Notes: generated by a model from the letters alone, not told the origin. 64,000 nucleotides of DNA from Ketobacter sp. MCCC 1A13808 (GCF_009746715.1 NZ_VRKW01000002.1:558001-622000); one strand, 5' to 3'; shown: positions 16,912 to 26,385, numbered from the stretch's first letter. Translations and numbers: made by a program.

Positions 16912-18741
16912 ATGTTACGTCTTTCCGATATTGACATGAGCCTTGACGGGCTAAACCGGCATTACAGCAGCGGTGACTTCAGCCCCGCCGAGCTGATACG
17001 TCTGCTGCTAGAGGAAAACACCCGATTAAACGGCGATAACCCGGCCTGGATACGTCTGTTATCGGAACAGGAAGTGGCGCCCTATCTGGCTGCATTATCC
17101 AATATGGACCCTACGACCACCCCGCTCTATGGGATCCCCTTTGCCATCAAAGACAACATAGACTTAGCGGGTGTGCCAACCACCGCGGCCTGTACAGAGT
17201 ACCGATACACGCCGACTGAGTCTGCTTTTGTGGTGCAACAGCTGGTTAATGCAGGTGCCATCCCCCTAGGAAAAACCAACCTCGATCAATTTGCTACCGG
17301 CTTGGTGGGTGTGCGCTCCCCTGCCCCTTGGGGTCCGGTCAAAAACGCCCTGAACAACGACATTATTTCCGGTGGGTCCAGCTCCGGTTCCGCCGTTGTC
17401 GTCGCCAAAGGGCTCGCCAGCTTTTCATTAGGCACTGATACGGCCGGTTCCGGTCGTGTGCCCGCTTCACTGAACAATTTGGTCGGCCTTAAGCCCAGCA
17501 AAGGTTTACTGAGCACTCGCGGCGTCGTTCCAGCCTGCCGCAGTCTGGACTGTGTCAGCATCTTTGCAGTTCGTTGCTCCGATGCCAACCGCATTCTGGA
17601 TGTTGCTGCGCAGTTTGATGCTGAAGATGCCTACGCCCGGCGCAATGTATACGAAAACGGCCGCCGCTATTTCAGCGCCGGGGAATCCGCAGCCAAACTG
17701 ACTATCGGTGTACCCGGGTCCTCACAGCTGAACTTCTTCGGCAACGAAGAAGCACAAAACCTGTTTCAATCGAGCCTGGAACATCTACGCCAACTGGGCG
17801 CTACCCTAGTGGAAATAGATTTCCAGCCTTTTGCGCAGGCCGCCAACTTATTGTATGAAGGGCCCTGGGTAGCAGAGCGCTATCTGGCCATCCAGGAAAT
17901 AATTGAAAATCGCTCTCAATGCCTGCTGCCGGTAATCGAGACTATTATCAGCCAGGGTAAAAAGGCCAGCGCACTGGATGCGTTTTCTGCCCAATACAAA
18001 TTACAAACCTATTACCAGCAAGCGTTAACGGAACTGCTGAAAGTCGATGCCATTGTCACCCCCACTGCAGGCTCTTTTTATCGCATTGAAGAAGTACAGG
18101 ACGAGCCGATCCGCCTCAACAGCAATCTGGGCTACTACACCAACTTTATGAACCTTCTGGATTGCGCAGCCGTTGCATTACCTAGCGGCTTCTATAAAAA
18201 CAAGGTGGGCTTTGGCGTAACCCTGTTCAGCACTGCGCATACTGACAAACACTTGTTATCCATTGGAGCCGCGCTGGAAAAAATCACACGACTGCCCATC
18301 GGAGCGACCGGAAAGCCGCTTCAATCAGCCCCGATCCTGCCGAGCAAACCCTATCGTGATTACATTAACCTGGTGGTATGTGGTGCGCACCTGGAAGGCT
18401 TGCCTCTGAACTGGCAACTGCAGGAACGCGGGGCGCAGCTTGTGGAAAAAACCCTGTCCTCTGCAGATTATAAATTATATGCGTTAGCGGGGGGGCCACC
18501 GTTTCGGCCCGCGATGTTGCGGGTATCGAAAGGCGGAGCCGCTATCGAGGTTGAGGTCTGGAAAGTGCCGACACAACAACTCGGATCCTTTGTTGCTGAA
18601 ATCCCGGCTCCGCTTGGCATCGGTAAAATACAATTAACCGATGGCCGTTGGGAATCCGGTTTTATTTGTGACAGCAGCGGGTTGGACGGGGCAGAAGAGA
18701 TTACACATCTGGGCGGGTGGCGAGCTTATATTGCGCGCTGA
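16912..18741 (+). CDS. atzF: Allophanate hydrolase
   Basis: A 609-residue enzyme completing the pathway: it hydrolyses allophanate and the product decarboxylates to ammonia and CO2. The amidase-signature domain (about 1-450) has the Lys-Ser-Ser triad: Lys80 in AIKDNID, the Gly/Ser-rich GGSSSGSA at 154-161 and nucleophile Ser180 in TDTAGSGRVP. The C-terminal domain (about 480-609; VVCGAHLEGLPLNWQL) is the specialised allophanate hydrolase domain. I chose ATG 16912 because AGGAG lies 6 bp upstream; a longer frame overlaps the carboxylase and is rejected. Last gene of the operon; its stop abuts that of the convergent glycosylase gene. Confidence 0.93.
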   Translation: MLRLSDIDMSLDGLNRHYSSGDFSPAELIRLLLEENTRLNGDNPAWIRLLSEQEVAPYLAALSNMDPTTTPLYGIPFAIKDNIDLAGVPTTAACTEYRYTPTESAFVVQQLVNAGAIPLGKTNLDQFATGLVGVRSPAPWGPVKNALNNDIISGGSSSGSAVVVAKGLASFSLGTDTAGSGRVPASLNNLVGLKPSKGLLSTRGVVPACRSLDCVSIFAVRCSDANRILDVAAQFDAEDAYARRNVYENGRRYFSAGESAAKLTIGVPGSSQLNFFGNEEAQNLFQSSLEHLRQLGATLVEIDFQPFAQAANLLYEGPWVAERYLAIQEIIENRSQCLLPVIETIISQGKKASALDAFSAQYKLQTYYQQALTELLKVDAIVTPTAGSFYRIEEVQDEPIRLNSNLGYYTNFMNLLDCAAVALPSGFYKNKVGFGVTLFSTAHTDKHLLSIGAALEKITRLPIGATGKPLQSAPILPSKPYRDYINLVVCGAHLEGLPLNWQLQERGAQLVEKTLSSADYKLYALAGGPPFRPAMLRVSKGGAAIEVEVWKVPTQQLGSFVAEIPAPLGIGKIQLTDGRWESGFICDSSGLDGAEEITHLGGWRAYIAR

Positions 18742-19353
18742 TCAATTCGGCGCACCGCGATAATAATGCCATAGAAAAATAGCACCCACGCTACGCCAGG
18801 GCGACCAGATTTCCGTGAGCACTCTTGTCTGCTTAGGGGTGGGTCGTTGTGGCAGGGACTTAAGCTTCATCAACGCCACCTGCAAAGCCAGATCATCCGC
18901 GGGAAAAATATCCCGACGCCCTAGAGAAAACATCAGATAAATTTCAGCACTCCAGCGGCCGAAGCCTTTTAACTGCACAATCTGTTGAATGGCTTCGTGA
19001 TCATCAAGCTCTGCCAGCCTGTCGACGTCCAGGCTACCGTCGGTAATAGCCAGAGCCAAACCTTTTGCATATTCGATCTTGCGATACGACATACCGGCCG
19101 TTCTCAGTTGCTCCACGTCGGTTTGCAGCACACGCTCTGGGGTAAGTTCCGGCATCAACAACATCACCCGACCAAGAATAGCGGCACTGGCACTGGTGGA
19201 AATCTGTTGCGACAAGATTGTGTGGAACAAAGTAGAAAACCCCGCAGGCCGAACACGGGGCTCAGGTATACCAACCAACCCGACGCCTTTCCCTACATCC
19301 GGGTCGGCCTTTGCCAACTCAGCCATGGCTTTTTTGATTATGCGTTTATTCAA
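18742..19353 (-). CDS. DNA-3-methyladenine glycosylase II-like (HhH-GPD)
   Basis: A 203-residue base-excision repair glycosylase of the AlkA/HhH-GPD superfamily. Helix-hairpin-helix IQQIVQLKGFGRWSAEIYLMF is followed by GRRDIFPADDLALQ with the catalytic aspartate. An earlier TILSQQISTSAS helix is also typical. It lacks the extra N-terminal domain of E. coli AlkA and resembles the shorter MPG2-like bacterial enzymes. The frame opens with TTG and no obvious Shine-Dalgarno, so the start is uncertain; an ATG nine codons later is an alternative. It is convergent with allophanate hydrolase, with zero intergenic bases. Confidence 0.88.
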   Translation of the reverse strand: MNKRIIKKAMAELAKADPDVGKGVGLVGIPEPRVRPAGFSTLFHTILSQQISTSASAAILGRVMLLMPELTPERVLQTDVEQLRTAGMSYRKIEYAKGLALAITDGSLDVDRLAELDDHEAIQQIVQLKGFGRWSAEIYLMFSLGRRDIFPADDLALQVALMKLKSLPQRPTPKQTRVLTEIWSPWRSVGAIFLWHYYRGAPN

Positions 19354-19390
19354 AATCGGTCATTGCTGAACACTCAGCCAGCCGTTTCAC

Positions 19391-20833
19391 TTAACACTGA
19401 TAGAACCGCTCCGTTAAATCCTTTTCGTCCAGGTATTGAATTTTGGCGGTGTTGTAATTTAAATCCACGAACACGTGACAATAATAATCACCGTGTCGCC
19501 ACGCCATAGCAACACTGGAATCGTTGGAATAATTCAATTCAAAACGCCCCTGGAATGCCGGGTAGTTGCTACGGAATTTCATCAATTTTAACAGGCGCTG
19601 CACCACCGGTTGCTCTATCGCCTCGTCCACCTCGTCCATGGAATAATAGTGGCGGTTAATGTCACGCAGCTCTCCCGTGGCATTCATCAGATCCTCATCG
19701 TTACAGCCTGCTAACAAGCCAACGTAATACACCTGCGGAATACCGGGTGCAAAAAACTGAATGGCTCTGGCAGCAATATAAGCGTCGTCGTTTTGCATCA
19801 ACGCATCATAAAACGTACAGGTTAATTGATAAATTGCTCCCACACTGTGTATGTTCGCCGCCGACCGCCGCAAAATAGGATCGGCACTACGCGCGTCTAT
19901 ATTATCAATCAGGATACGGATCTTCTCATCGGGCAACACCCCTTCCACATCCGGAATACAGATGCCGTCATGGGTATCCAGAACCGTCACCATATTGCGT
20001 GGACACATCCGCAACCATTGTTTCAGATAGGTGCTATTGGCATCCAGCAACGAATACAAGAGTAACGGCGGCAACGCAAAACCATAGGGATGCATATTGC
20101 GACGGCTGATGGCGTATTGATAGCTGGTATGGTCATGAACTTCCGGTAAACATTCCGCTCCGTACATCTGCGCTACTTCGTTAATCCAGTCCAGAATCCG
20201 GTACACATCCGGTTCCACCAAAAAGCAACTGGTACCAATACGCTTTGTGGTATAGCCAAATGCATCCAACCGCAAAAGTTTGACTCCTTTTGAAGTTAGA
20301 AAACGAATATAGTCTTCCATCAATTGATAGGTCAGTTCAGATTCGTAATTAAGGTCAATCTGGTTCTCGGTAAACGTGCACCATACCCTGTCCTTGGTAC
20401 CGTCACCAAAGGTGACATCACGAAACGGTTCTTTCTCTTTTCGGATGTGAATTTTGGCAAGATCATCCGGTGTGATCTCACCGAAACGATTCACGTGCAC
20501 AAACAACTCAGCAAATTCAGATTTAAATCCTTTCGCCATAAAATCTTTGAATTCTTCAGATTCATCTGAAATATGATTGACCGTTAGGTCCACACACAAA
20601 TCGTATTTTTCTGCGATCAGTTGCACGTCGTCCCAATCGCCGTAAGCGGGATCCACTTCTTTATGAGTCAGCGGTGAAAAACCACCGTCTGCATTGGACG
20701 GAAAAAACGGAAGAATGTGCACACCGCCAATGGCATCTGATAGATGACGCTCGATCATGGTATGTAGGTCTTTCAGGTTGTTACCAATACGATTGGGGTA
20801 GCAAATCAGTTGGACAGCGTTGCGCAGAATCAT
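19391..20833 (-). CDS. GH13_18 sucrose/glucosylglycerol phosphorylase-like enzyme
   Basis: A 480-residue cytoplasmic glycoside phosphorylase of the sucrose phosphorylase subfamily. It starts AVQLICYPNRIG. The nucleophile motif is LLRLDAFGYTTK, the acid/base is in CLPEVHDH and the transition-state Asp is in VLDTHDGI; length is close to the 480-504 usual for the family. It reversibly phosphorolyses an alpha-glucoside to glucose-1-phosphate. Sucrose is the default substrate, but marine relatives include 2-O-alpha-glucosylglycerol phosphorylase and sucrose-6F-phosphate phosphorylase, so specificity is open. AGGAG precedes the ATG. No sugar transporter or regulator is nearby, hinting at turnover of an internal compatible solute. 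Confidence 0.85.
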   Translation of the reverse strand: MILRNAVQLICYPNRIGNNLKDLHTMIERHLSDAIGGVHILPFFPSNADGGFSPLTHKEVDPAYGDWDDVQLIAEKYDLCVDLTVNHISDESEEFKDFMAKGFKSEFAELFVHVNRFGEITPDDLAKIHIRKEKEPFRDVTFGDGTKDRVWCTFTENQIDLNYESELTYQLMEDYIRFLTSKGVKLLRLDAFGYTTKRIGTSCFLVEPDVYRILDWINEVAQMYGAECLPEVHDHTSYQYAISRRNMHPYGFALPPLLLYSLLDANSTYLKQWLRMCPRNMVTVLDTHDGICIPDVEGVLPDEKIRILIDNIDARSADPILRRSAANIHSVGAIYQLTCTFYDALMQNDDAYIAARAIQFFAPGIPQVYYVGLLAGCNDEDLMNATGELRDINRHYYSMDEVDEAIEQPVVQRLLKLMKFRSNYPAFQGRFELNYSNDSSVAMAWRHGDYYCHVFVDLNYNTAKIQYLDEKDLTERFYQC

Positions 20834-20948
20834 CGTAAAACTCCTAAAACAGACATGCCTATTACCTTATAGACATTCAACAAAGGCTGCAAATTCGCGC
20901 CTCTCATGTAAGACCGCTGTCAGGTCGTTGGTTCAGCCGAATACGCAA

Positions 20949-21722
20949 TCAGGTTACGTTTTTCCCGGGTTGTAATATCCAATTCTGTATCTGCTTGATT
21001 ACCCATTCGGCATCATCTAATGGCAGGTCATGCCCTGCTTGGGGATGAACCCGCACAGGCCAGCCCCATTGTTCTGCCATTCGCTCTGTGCACACCGGAT
21101 TCACCAAACGATCTTGAATGCTCTTTAATAGCAACACCCTGTTATGAGGTATCTGCTCCGGTGCACGGTATCGGGTCGCAGCCAACAATTGTCGCACCGC
21201 ATTTTTCGTTGACGTCGGTTGCTCGCTTGCGTATTGCGCCCAGGTTTGGGCAAGCTGTGCTTTATCAGGGTACAGGTTACTGGAAATCCCTAAAATCAAT
21301 CGCTCTTTGGCCTCAATACTACGCTGAAGAAAAAAGGTCTTTAGTATAGCGGGGTAGTTTTCCGGACGCAGACGATCGAACAGGGTGCCCATCCCGCGCA
21401 AAGATGAATTTATTATGACGGCAGCATTAATTTCATCGGGATAGCGTTTCATCCACTCTATACTCACCATCCCACCCAATGAAATAGCCAGCAGATTAAC
21501 CGGCTCCCGCACGCCGTCCGCCTGCAACCGGGTCCGAGTGACGTCAACCATACCCCGGATATGCACCGGACTCGCGCAATGACAAAGATCGCCGTTACCC
21601 GGCAGATCCAAAAGATGTAATTCGGCCTCAGGAAAAGCCTGTTGAAATAACTGCGGAAACTGTTCCCAATGACGGTGCTGACGCACCAGTCCACGTAATA
21701 ACACCCAGTGACGGGCCTTCAC
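20949..21722 (-). CDS. Alpha/beta-hydrolase fold protein
   Basis: A 257-residue alpha/beta hydrolase. The family features are WVLLRGLVRQHRHWEQF (oxyanion-hole region), LLDLPGNGD, a nucleophile elbow LLAISLGGMVSIEW in which the first small residue is Ala rather than Gly, and a catalytic His in QAGHDLPLDD. An aspartate in SIQDRLVNP would complete the triad. It starts with GTG overlapping the stop of the upstream DUF748 gene (GTGA), so the two are translationally coupled. The substrate cannot be inferred. Confidence 0.82.
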   Translation of the reverse strand: MKARHWVLLRGLVRQHRHWEQFPQLFQQAFPEAELHLLDLPGNGDLCHCASPVHIRGMVDVTRTRLQADGVREPVNLLAISLGGMVSIEWMKRYPDEINAAVIINSSLRGMGTLFDRLRPENYPAILKTFFLQRSIEAKERLILGISSNLYPDKAQLAQTWAQYASEQPTSTKNAVRQLLAATRYRAPEQIPHNRVLLLKSIQDRLVNPVCTERMAEQWGWPVRVHPQAGHDLPLDDAEWVIKQIQNWILQPGKNVT

Positions 21723-24700
21723 TTCGCCCCCAACTGCAAATTGACTACATTGCCGGTGAGCTGCTTGACACTGGTCTTATCCACAGATAAGCGCGTATGA
21801 TCAAATTTCAAATCATCCACCAGATACTGTTTGATGGCGATAGCGCGCCGATCCGCCAGACTCAACAGGTCGCTGGTATCCACCGGCTGATTAGCCGCGA
21901 CCTCGGAGTAAATCTGCTGATACAAGAGCGCTTCCAATTCGTCGCCACTCAGCTCCGGCTGCTGAGCTTTAATTTGTTTCTCCCGCTCAGACTCAGACGG
22001 CAGGTTCAGTTCTTCCGCGATCCGATTCAAAATTTTACGATTGCTTTTCACCTTCCACCAATCCTCATCGCCCGCGTCTTCCTGCAATTCCTCCAGTGAT
22101 ATTTTGCGTTGATCGGCCACCCGGTTCTGCACCATGATTTTTTGCAGGGGTTCTTTATCCTGAGCCGCTGATGCATTCCCTACAATAGTCAGCGTCAGCG
22201 AAGGTTTCTTTGTTAACGCTTCGGTTAACTGACGCAATCGCTCCTGGCTGGTTGCATCCAGCGTGTCCAGGCCGGGTTCGAATTCTATTTGCCCCATATC
22301 TTCACTGCCACCCGCAATGGAGCCCAACAAGCTAAAAGGGGATGCTGCCGCTTTTACAATGATATTCACAAAGGCTTTTAACACGACACCCGCAGCACTA
22401 AAGCCCGGATCATCAAGGTCCCCTGCGACACCCACGTCCAGATCGATGACGCCATCCAAATCCCGTAACAAAGCCAGCCCCAATGCGACCGGCGCTTTGA
22501 TCGCCTGCTCGCTCTTCACCTTGTCCCCCAGATAAAGATCTTTAGCAACCACATTGTTTTTGCCTTTCAATTTCCGGTCCTGCAGACTGTAATCCAAATC
22601 CAGAGATAAATTCCCGCTGCGTAGATTGCTCCCTATATACTTTCCGCTATAGGGCGATAGTCCGGTCATTTCCAAACCCCGTAACTCACTGCTAAAACTA
22701 AACCCCGGCTGCTTATCAAGCGGGGCAAGATCCCCTTTTACCGAGAATGGTGCGTATTTATCTATTTTGCTTGTGAAAGTAAAGGGTGTAGGCGTGGTCT
22801 GCTGACTACCAATGCTATCAACATTCAGGTCCATATCATAAAGGCCAATTTTAAAAGCCGGTTTCTGGCTATGATCCGTAAAATGCGTAATACCTGACTT
22901 GATAGCCACCGCTTCGACCGAGTAATTCCAGGTGGCTTCCGCGCTGCCCTTATCTTCTTCGCTGGTTGTTACTGTTTGACTATCCGAGTCTGCTTTCTGC
23001 GGCGTGTCAGTGGATGGTTTCGTCAAGCCGGCAAGATTGAGTTCTGATTTATCGGACAACTCAACCCGTATATCCGGCTTATCCAGTTCAACCTTTGCTA
23101 TTTTAATCGATTGATCCGAGCTGTTAACAATCGCTTTCTGAATGCCGAAATTCTGGAATGACACCACCGGTTTTCCGGTGCGAACGTCTTCCGCCTGAAA
23201 CCCTTCGATCCCGGCATCCGCATTAACAGAAAAAGGTAAATCGTCCTTATTGCTAAACTGTGCATTGCCCTTGACTGATAGCGCGCCCTTTTCAATCCGC
23301 AGGTAAGTGGCTGTTTCAACGTATTCAGAAAAAGAGGGTAGATCCAGCTTGTCCAACTGATAATTCAGATCCATGTCGAAAGGTAATAACGTCATAACAA
23401 CATCGGAACCTATCTTGCCGCTATCATCCAGTACCGCAGACAGGCTGGACTTCACCTTCTGATCCGGATCGAAGGTGAAGTTCTCCATATTCAGGGTAAT
23501 ATCGCTCAACGTGTGCGACTGGGTAATTTTTTCGTTCTGATCCGAAAAGTGAATGACGCTTTTCTGCAAGGAGGCGTTTTGAATCAGGATGTCCCAGGGA
23601 ATCTCTTCCTTGTTGTCGTGATTTTCGCCTTTTTTATCTTTGTCGTGATACTCCACATTTTCGTCTGCGATTTTTTTAGCGAGTATCGGTTCATAACGGG
23701 GCTTACCGTCTTTATCCAGCCACAAGTTGCTGCTAACGCCTTCTATTTTCAGATCGTTAACAGTAAAGGATTGCTTTAACAGATCCAGACTGATGCCATT
23801 CACATCCAGCGACGACACACGAAATAAAGGGGGATCAACTACCTGATCGTCCAGTGCCAGCGCTGTCAATCCAATATGCCCCTGGTTTACTGATATTTCC
23901 AATTCCTGCTTTTGCTCAATCAGTATTTCAGAATCAAGGCTTAGCAATCCATTGCTGAGCCTCAATGGAATGATGTTATAAAGAAAATCACTGAAGGTAG
24001 CCAACTGGATCTGCTTTGCAGCGACCTTGCTCTCTACATGCAATGGATCCAACCGGTATTGACCACTCAGCTGAATATCGCCACCACCGGGAAATACGGC
24101 TTTTATATTGTATGGGTTTAAGTGTTCATCCCCGGTTGCGAGATATAAATTCTGTACCTCGATGGTGATGTCGTCCAGCGTGGAATGCGCCGGTGTTGCT
24201 CCGCTTAAGTCAGAAAACCGGAATACCCCCTGGTTAATGGCGGTACGAACCACTTCCAGTGCCAACCCGGCACCGTCCTCCTCGACTTGTTCCGTCTCCG
24301 GTTCTGCCGCTGCCTGCGCCTCGAGTTTTTCCAGAATATCGGTGAAATTGAGTCGTTCACCCTGCTTGACGATGTTGATCTGGGGTTGGTTCAGTTCAAT
24401 ATCCTGAAATCCGACTTCGAACGAGAGCAAGGATTTCCAGAAGCCAAAATCCACAACCAATTGTTTCCAGCCTACCAGTGGACGTTCAGGCTGGTCGGCT
24501 ATCGCAAAATCGGTAACCCGCAAGGATAGCAAGAAGGGATTGAACTCAATGTTTTCCACACGGATATCGCGGCCGATCATGTCCGCCACGTCCGTCTCAA
24601 CAACCTGTTTTAATTTATCAGGCAGGTACAGATACGATAAAGCGATATAGATGAGATAAACCAGGAGTATGGCAATTGATAGCCATTGGTACCAACGCAA

Positions 24701-24736
24701 TTGTTTGAGCTTGCTTTGAAAAGTGTTCACAGGCAC
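21719..24736 (-). CDS. DUF748 (AsmA-like) protein
   Basis: A 1005-residue protein anchored by an N-terminal transmembrane helix (about residues 16-36; WLSIAILLVYLIYIALSYLYL) with a very long beta-rich periplasmic part. DUF748 motifs include VADMIGRDIRVENIEFNPF near residue 50 and a conserved block around 800-860 (ALGLALLRDLDGVIDLDV). The C-terminal 150 residues resemble an OmpA-like tail (LRQLTEALTKKPSLTLTIVGNAS; LADRRAIAIKQYLV). AsmA-like proteins of this kind are linked to lipid traffic between inner and outer membranes. GTG start with AAGGA upstream. First gene of a two-gene unit with the alpha/beta hydrolase. Confidence 0.85.
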   Translation of the reverse strand: MPVNTFQSKLKQLRWYQWLSIAILLVYLIYIALSYLYLPDKLKQVVETDVADMIGRDIRVENIEFNPFLLSLRVTDFAIADQPERPLVGWKQLVVDFGFWKSLLSFEVGFQDIELNQPQINIVKQGERLNFTDILEKLEAQAAAEPETEQVEEDGAGLALEVVRTAINQGVFRFSDLSGATPAHSTLDDITIEVQNLYLATGDEHLNPYNIKAVFPGGGDIQLSGQYRLDPLHVESKVAAKQIQLATFSDFLYNIIPLRLSNGLLSLDSEILIEQKQELEISVNQGHIGLTALALDDQVVDPPLFRVSSLDVNGISLDLLKQSFTVNDLKIEGVSSNLWLDKDGKPRYEPILAKKIADENVEYHDKDKKGENHDNKEEIPWDILIQNASLQKSVIHFSDQNEKITQSHTLSDITLNMENFTFDPDQKVKSSLSAVLDDSGKIGSDVVMTLLPFDMDLNYQLDKLDLPSFSEYVETATYLRIEKGALSVKGNAQFSNKDDLPFSVNADAGIEGFQAEDVRTGKPVVSFQNFGIQKAIVNSSDQSIKIAKVELDKPDIRVELSDKSELNLAGLTKPSTDTPQKADSDSQTVTTSEEDKGSAEATWNYSVEAVAIKSGITHFTDHSQKPAFKIGLYDMDLNVDSIGSQQTTPTPFTFTSKIDKYAPFSVKGDLAPLDKQPGFSFSSELRGLEMTGLSPYSGKYIGSNLRSGNLSLDLDYSLQDRKLKGKNNVVAKDLYLGDKVKSEQAIKAPVALGLALLRDLDGVIDLDVGVAGDLDDPGFSAAGVVLKAFVNIIVKAAASPFSLLGSIAGGSEDMGQIEFEPGLDTLDATSQERLRQLTEALTKKPSLTLTIVGNASAAQDKEPLQKIMVQNRVADQRKISLEELQEDAGDEDWWKVKSNRKILNRIAEELNLPSESEREKQIKAQQPELSGDELEALLYQQIYSEVAANQPVDTSDLLSLADRRAIAIKQYLVDDLKFDHTRLSVDKTSVKQLTGNVVNLQLGAK

Positions 24737-25039
24737 AGCATCCTTTGCTAGATAGATTATGCAGCATCGAATTACAAACTGTGCCCATTATACTGATTTA
24801 GCTAAAGCTTGTAGGATTTTCTAATGTGCGGGGGACGCTCACGCGCAATCCTGCACGGCAACCGGTTTAACCAAGCTGGACATACGCCCGAATACCCTCA
24901 ATCGAATTGCAACTGCCACCTGCGGAAATTCGTGAGCACCGCGGAACTCATGTTTTCTTTCTCACTGCTCTTGATTGAGGCGATCAATCAGGAGAAACTT
25001 GGCCTTTCCAATCCCGAAAAGAATAAGTAGAGGGAATGA
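24737..25039. other. Intergenic region between divergent genes
   Basis: This 303-bp gap separates the minus-strand DUF748 gene from the plus-strand lpoB-like gene and must hold both promoters. A 68-codon frame at 24824-25030 has no ribosome binding site or recognisable product and is rejected. No RNA or repeat recognised. Confidence 0.4.
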
Positions 25040-25636
25040 ATGAATAAAACGTTTTTAACCTGTTGCGCAATAATCCCTATCCTAGTTTTGCAAGGCTGCA
25101 CCAACACCGTAAAATACGACGACAAGCCCGCAGCAAAAACCGTGCATCAGGATTTGGGCACAGACACCCTTCAATCCAGCTCGTTATCGATGATGGAAAC
25201 CCTGCTGGACGACAGCAAGGTGAAGAAAATCACCCAGAGCGGGCGCCCGCAATTGGCCGTATTCGGCATGATCAATTTCACCAACGACAAGATCGACCTG
25301 GCAACCATTAACGGCCAGCTGATGAGTGAGCTGAACAAATCAAATCGTTTCCGCTATACCGATATCGACACCATGGCGGAAGCTGGTATGGCTTGGCAAA
25401 ACCGGCTATACACTCTCTTTGAGGAACCGGCATCAGCGAAGCAATTAGCCGATGCAGTCAATGCCGATTATTTATTGATTGGCGAGATAAGCAATGTCAT
25501 CCGTACCGGCCCCAATAATAAGAGGGTGCTATATCGGCTGACACTAAAACTGCTGGACAAAGAGAAAGGCGCCTTCATCTGGCAGGACCAGCGCGAATTG
25601 TTGAAAAGTGAAAAAGACGTCGTATATGGTGTTTAA
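25040..25636 (+). CDS. lpoB: LpoB-like penicillin-binding-protein activator lipoprotein
   Basis: A 198-residue lipoprotein. The signal ends in the lipobox VLQGC with lipidated Cys at about residue 20. A short low-complexity linker follows, then a CsgG/LpoB-type domain: LAVFGMINFTNDKID, INGQLMSELNKSNRFRYTD, DAVNADYLLIGEISNVIR and YRLTLKLLDKEKGAFIWQD. LpoB proteins sit in the outer membrane and activate the bifunctional peptidoglycan synthase PBP1b. GAGGGAA precedes the ATG. The stop overlaps the stop of the convergent gene by 4 bp. Confidence 0.85.
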   Translation: MNKTFLTCCAIIPILVLQGCTNTVKYDDKPAAKTVHQDLGTDTLQSSSLSMMETLLDDSKVKKITQSGRPQLAVFGMINFTNDKIDLATINGQLMSELNKSNRFRYTDIDTMAEAGMAWQNRLYTLFEEPASAKQLADAVNADYLLIGEISNVIRTGPNNKRVLYRLTLKLLDKEKGAFIWQDQRELLKSEKDVVYGV

Positions 25637-26043
25637 TTCGCGACCAAGGCGCCAAATTGTTCGCGATTTACTGCGGCTTTGTCCTGCTTATACACCGCGA
25701 TTACACTGATTTTACCCACGATATTGTCGTTCAAACAAGGCAAGCTCTGAGCCTCAATACGGTATTCCTGATGCTCAGGGCCTCCCATGCGGAAGATCGG
25801 TAAATCCTGCACAAACGATTGCCGCACCTCAAACATTGTAACGTACCCCACTCCGGAATTGCGCAGCTGCCAATGCCGCGCGATAAAGTGAGCGAAGGCT
25901 TCGTGTAATAACGGATAAAAAAACTTTTGGTTCGTTTTTCTATCTGGGAACCGACGACTTCCGGAATCCAGAATAGCCTGTAATTGCCCCGGCCCAATAG
26001 GTCTATAAAGCGAAATAGTCTGATTAAGGCAAGCTGTGTCCAT
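25633..26043 (-). CDS. Conserved hypothetical protein
   Basis: A 136-residue soluble protein. It contains ISLYRPIGPGQLQAILDSG, FYPLLHEAFAHFIARHW, VTMFEVRQSFV and NIVGKISVIAVYK, a pattern I associate with a widespread family often named 'ADP-ribosylation/crystallin J1'; no enzymatic role is demonstrated by sequence. I start at ATG 26043 because GAGG lies 8 bp upstream and this places it 16 bp after the 51-codon gene. An upstream start at 26088 would overlap that gene. The two probably form an operon. Confidence 0.65.
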   Translation of the reverse strand: MDTACLNQTISLYRPIGPGQLQAILDSGSRRFPDRKTNQKFFYPLLHEAFAHFIARHWQLRNSGVGYVTMFEVRQSFVQDLPIFRMGGPEHQEYRIEAQSLPCLNDNIVGKISVIAVYKQDKAAVNREQFGALVAN

Positions 26044-26059
26044 ACTGTCGACCTCAAAT

Positions 26060-26215
26060 CTAAAACGCGATTGTAGAGGATTGAGCACGCGCTACCGTGA
26101 CATAGCTCTCAGAATAGTTCTGACCCGGCGCTTGCATCGCACGAAATACGAATACCAGCATCGACAGTAATAACACAGTGGTATATAGGCGGTTATTCCA
26201 GTTAACAGGACGCAT
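26060..26215 (-). CDS. 51-residue putative membrane peptide
   Basis: A short gene read on the minus strand: ATG at 26215, stop TAG at 26060-26062. It has a strong ribosome binding site, GGAGAG, about 6 bp upstream. The product begins MRPVNWNNRLYTTVLLLS, with a hydrophobic helix (about residues 10-24) and a polar tail with QNYSESYVTVARAQSS. It could be a single-pass membrane peptide or a small secreted product. It ends 16 bp before the next minus-strand gene. Function unknown; existence is supported by the Shine-Dalgarno, composition and spacing. Confidence 0.5.
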   Translation of the reverse strand: MRPVNWNNRLYTTVLLLSMLVFVFRAMQAPGQNYSESYVTVARAQSSTIAF

Positions 26216-26385
26216 CTTTTTCTCTCCGGTTGACGGGTTTCTATAGGGAATTAAACGTCAACAACCTGTGCAAATTGCCGATACCCTCTGTCCGCAGAGA
26301 GGCCAATTGTGATGAATTGTGGCGATGGCTTTCCGATCCCGCGGACTGTTGTACACTTCAGGTAGTTAAGTTAAAGGATATTTGC

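Noticed and set aside
24824-25030. 68-codon frame before the lpoB-like gene
   Set aside because: No Shine-Dalgarno, mixed composition, no recognisable motif.
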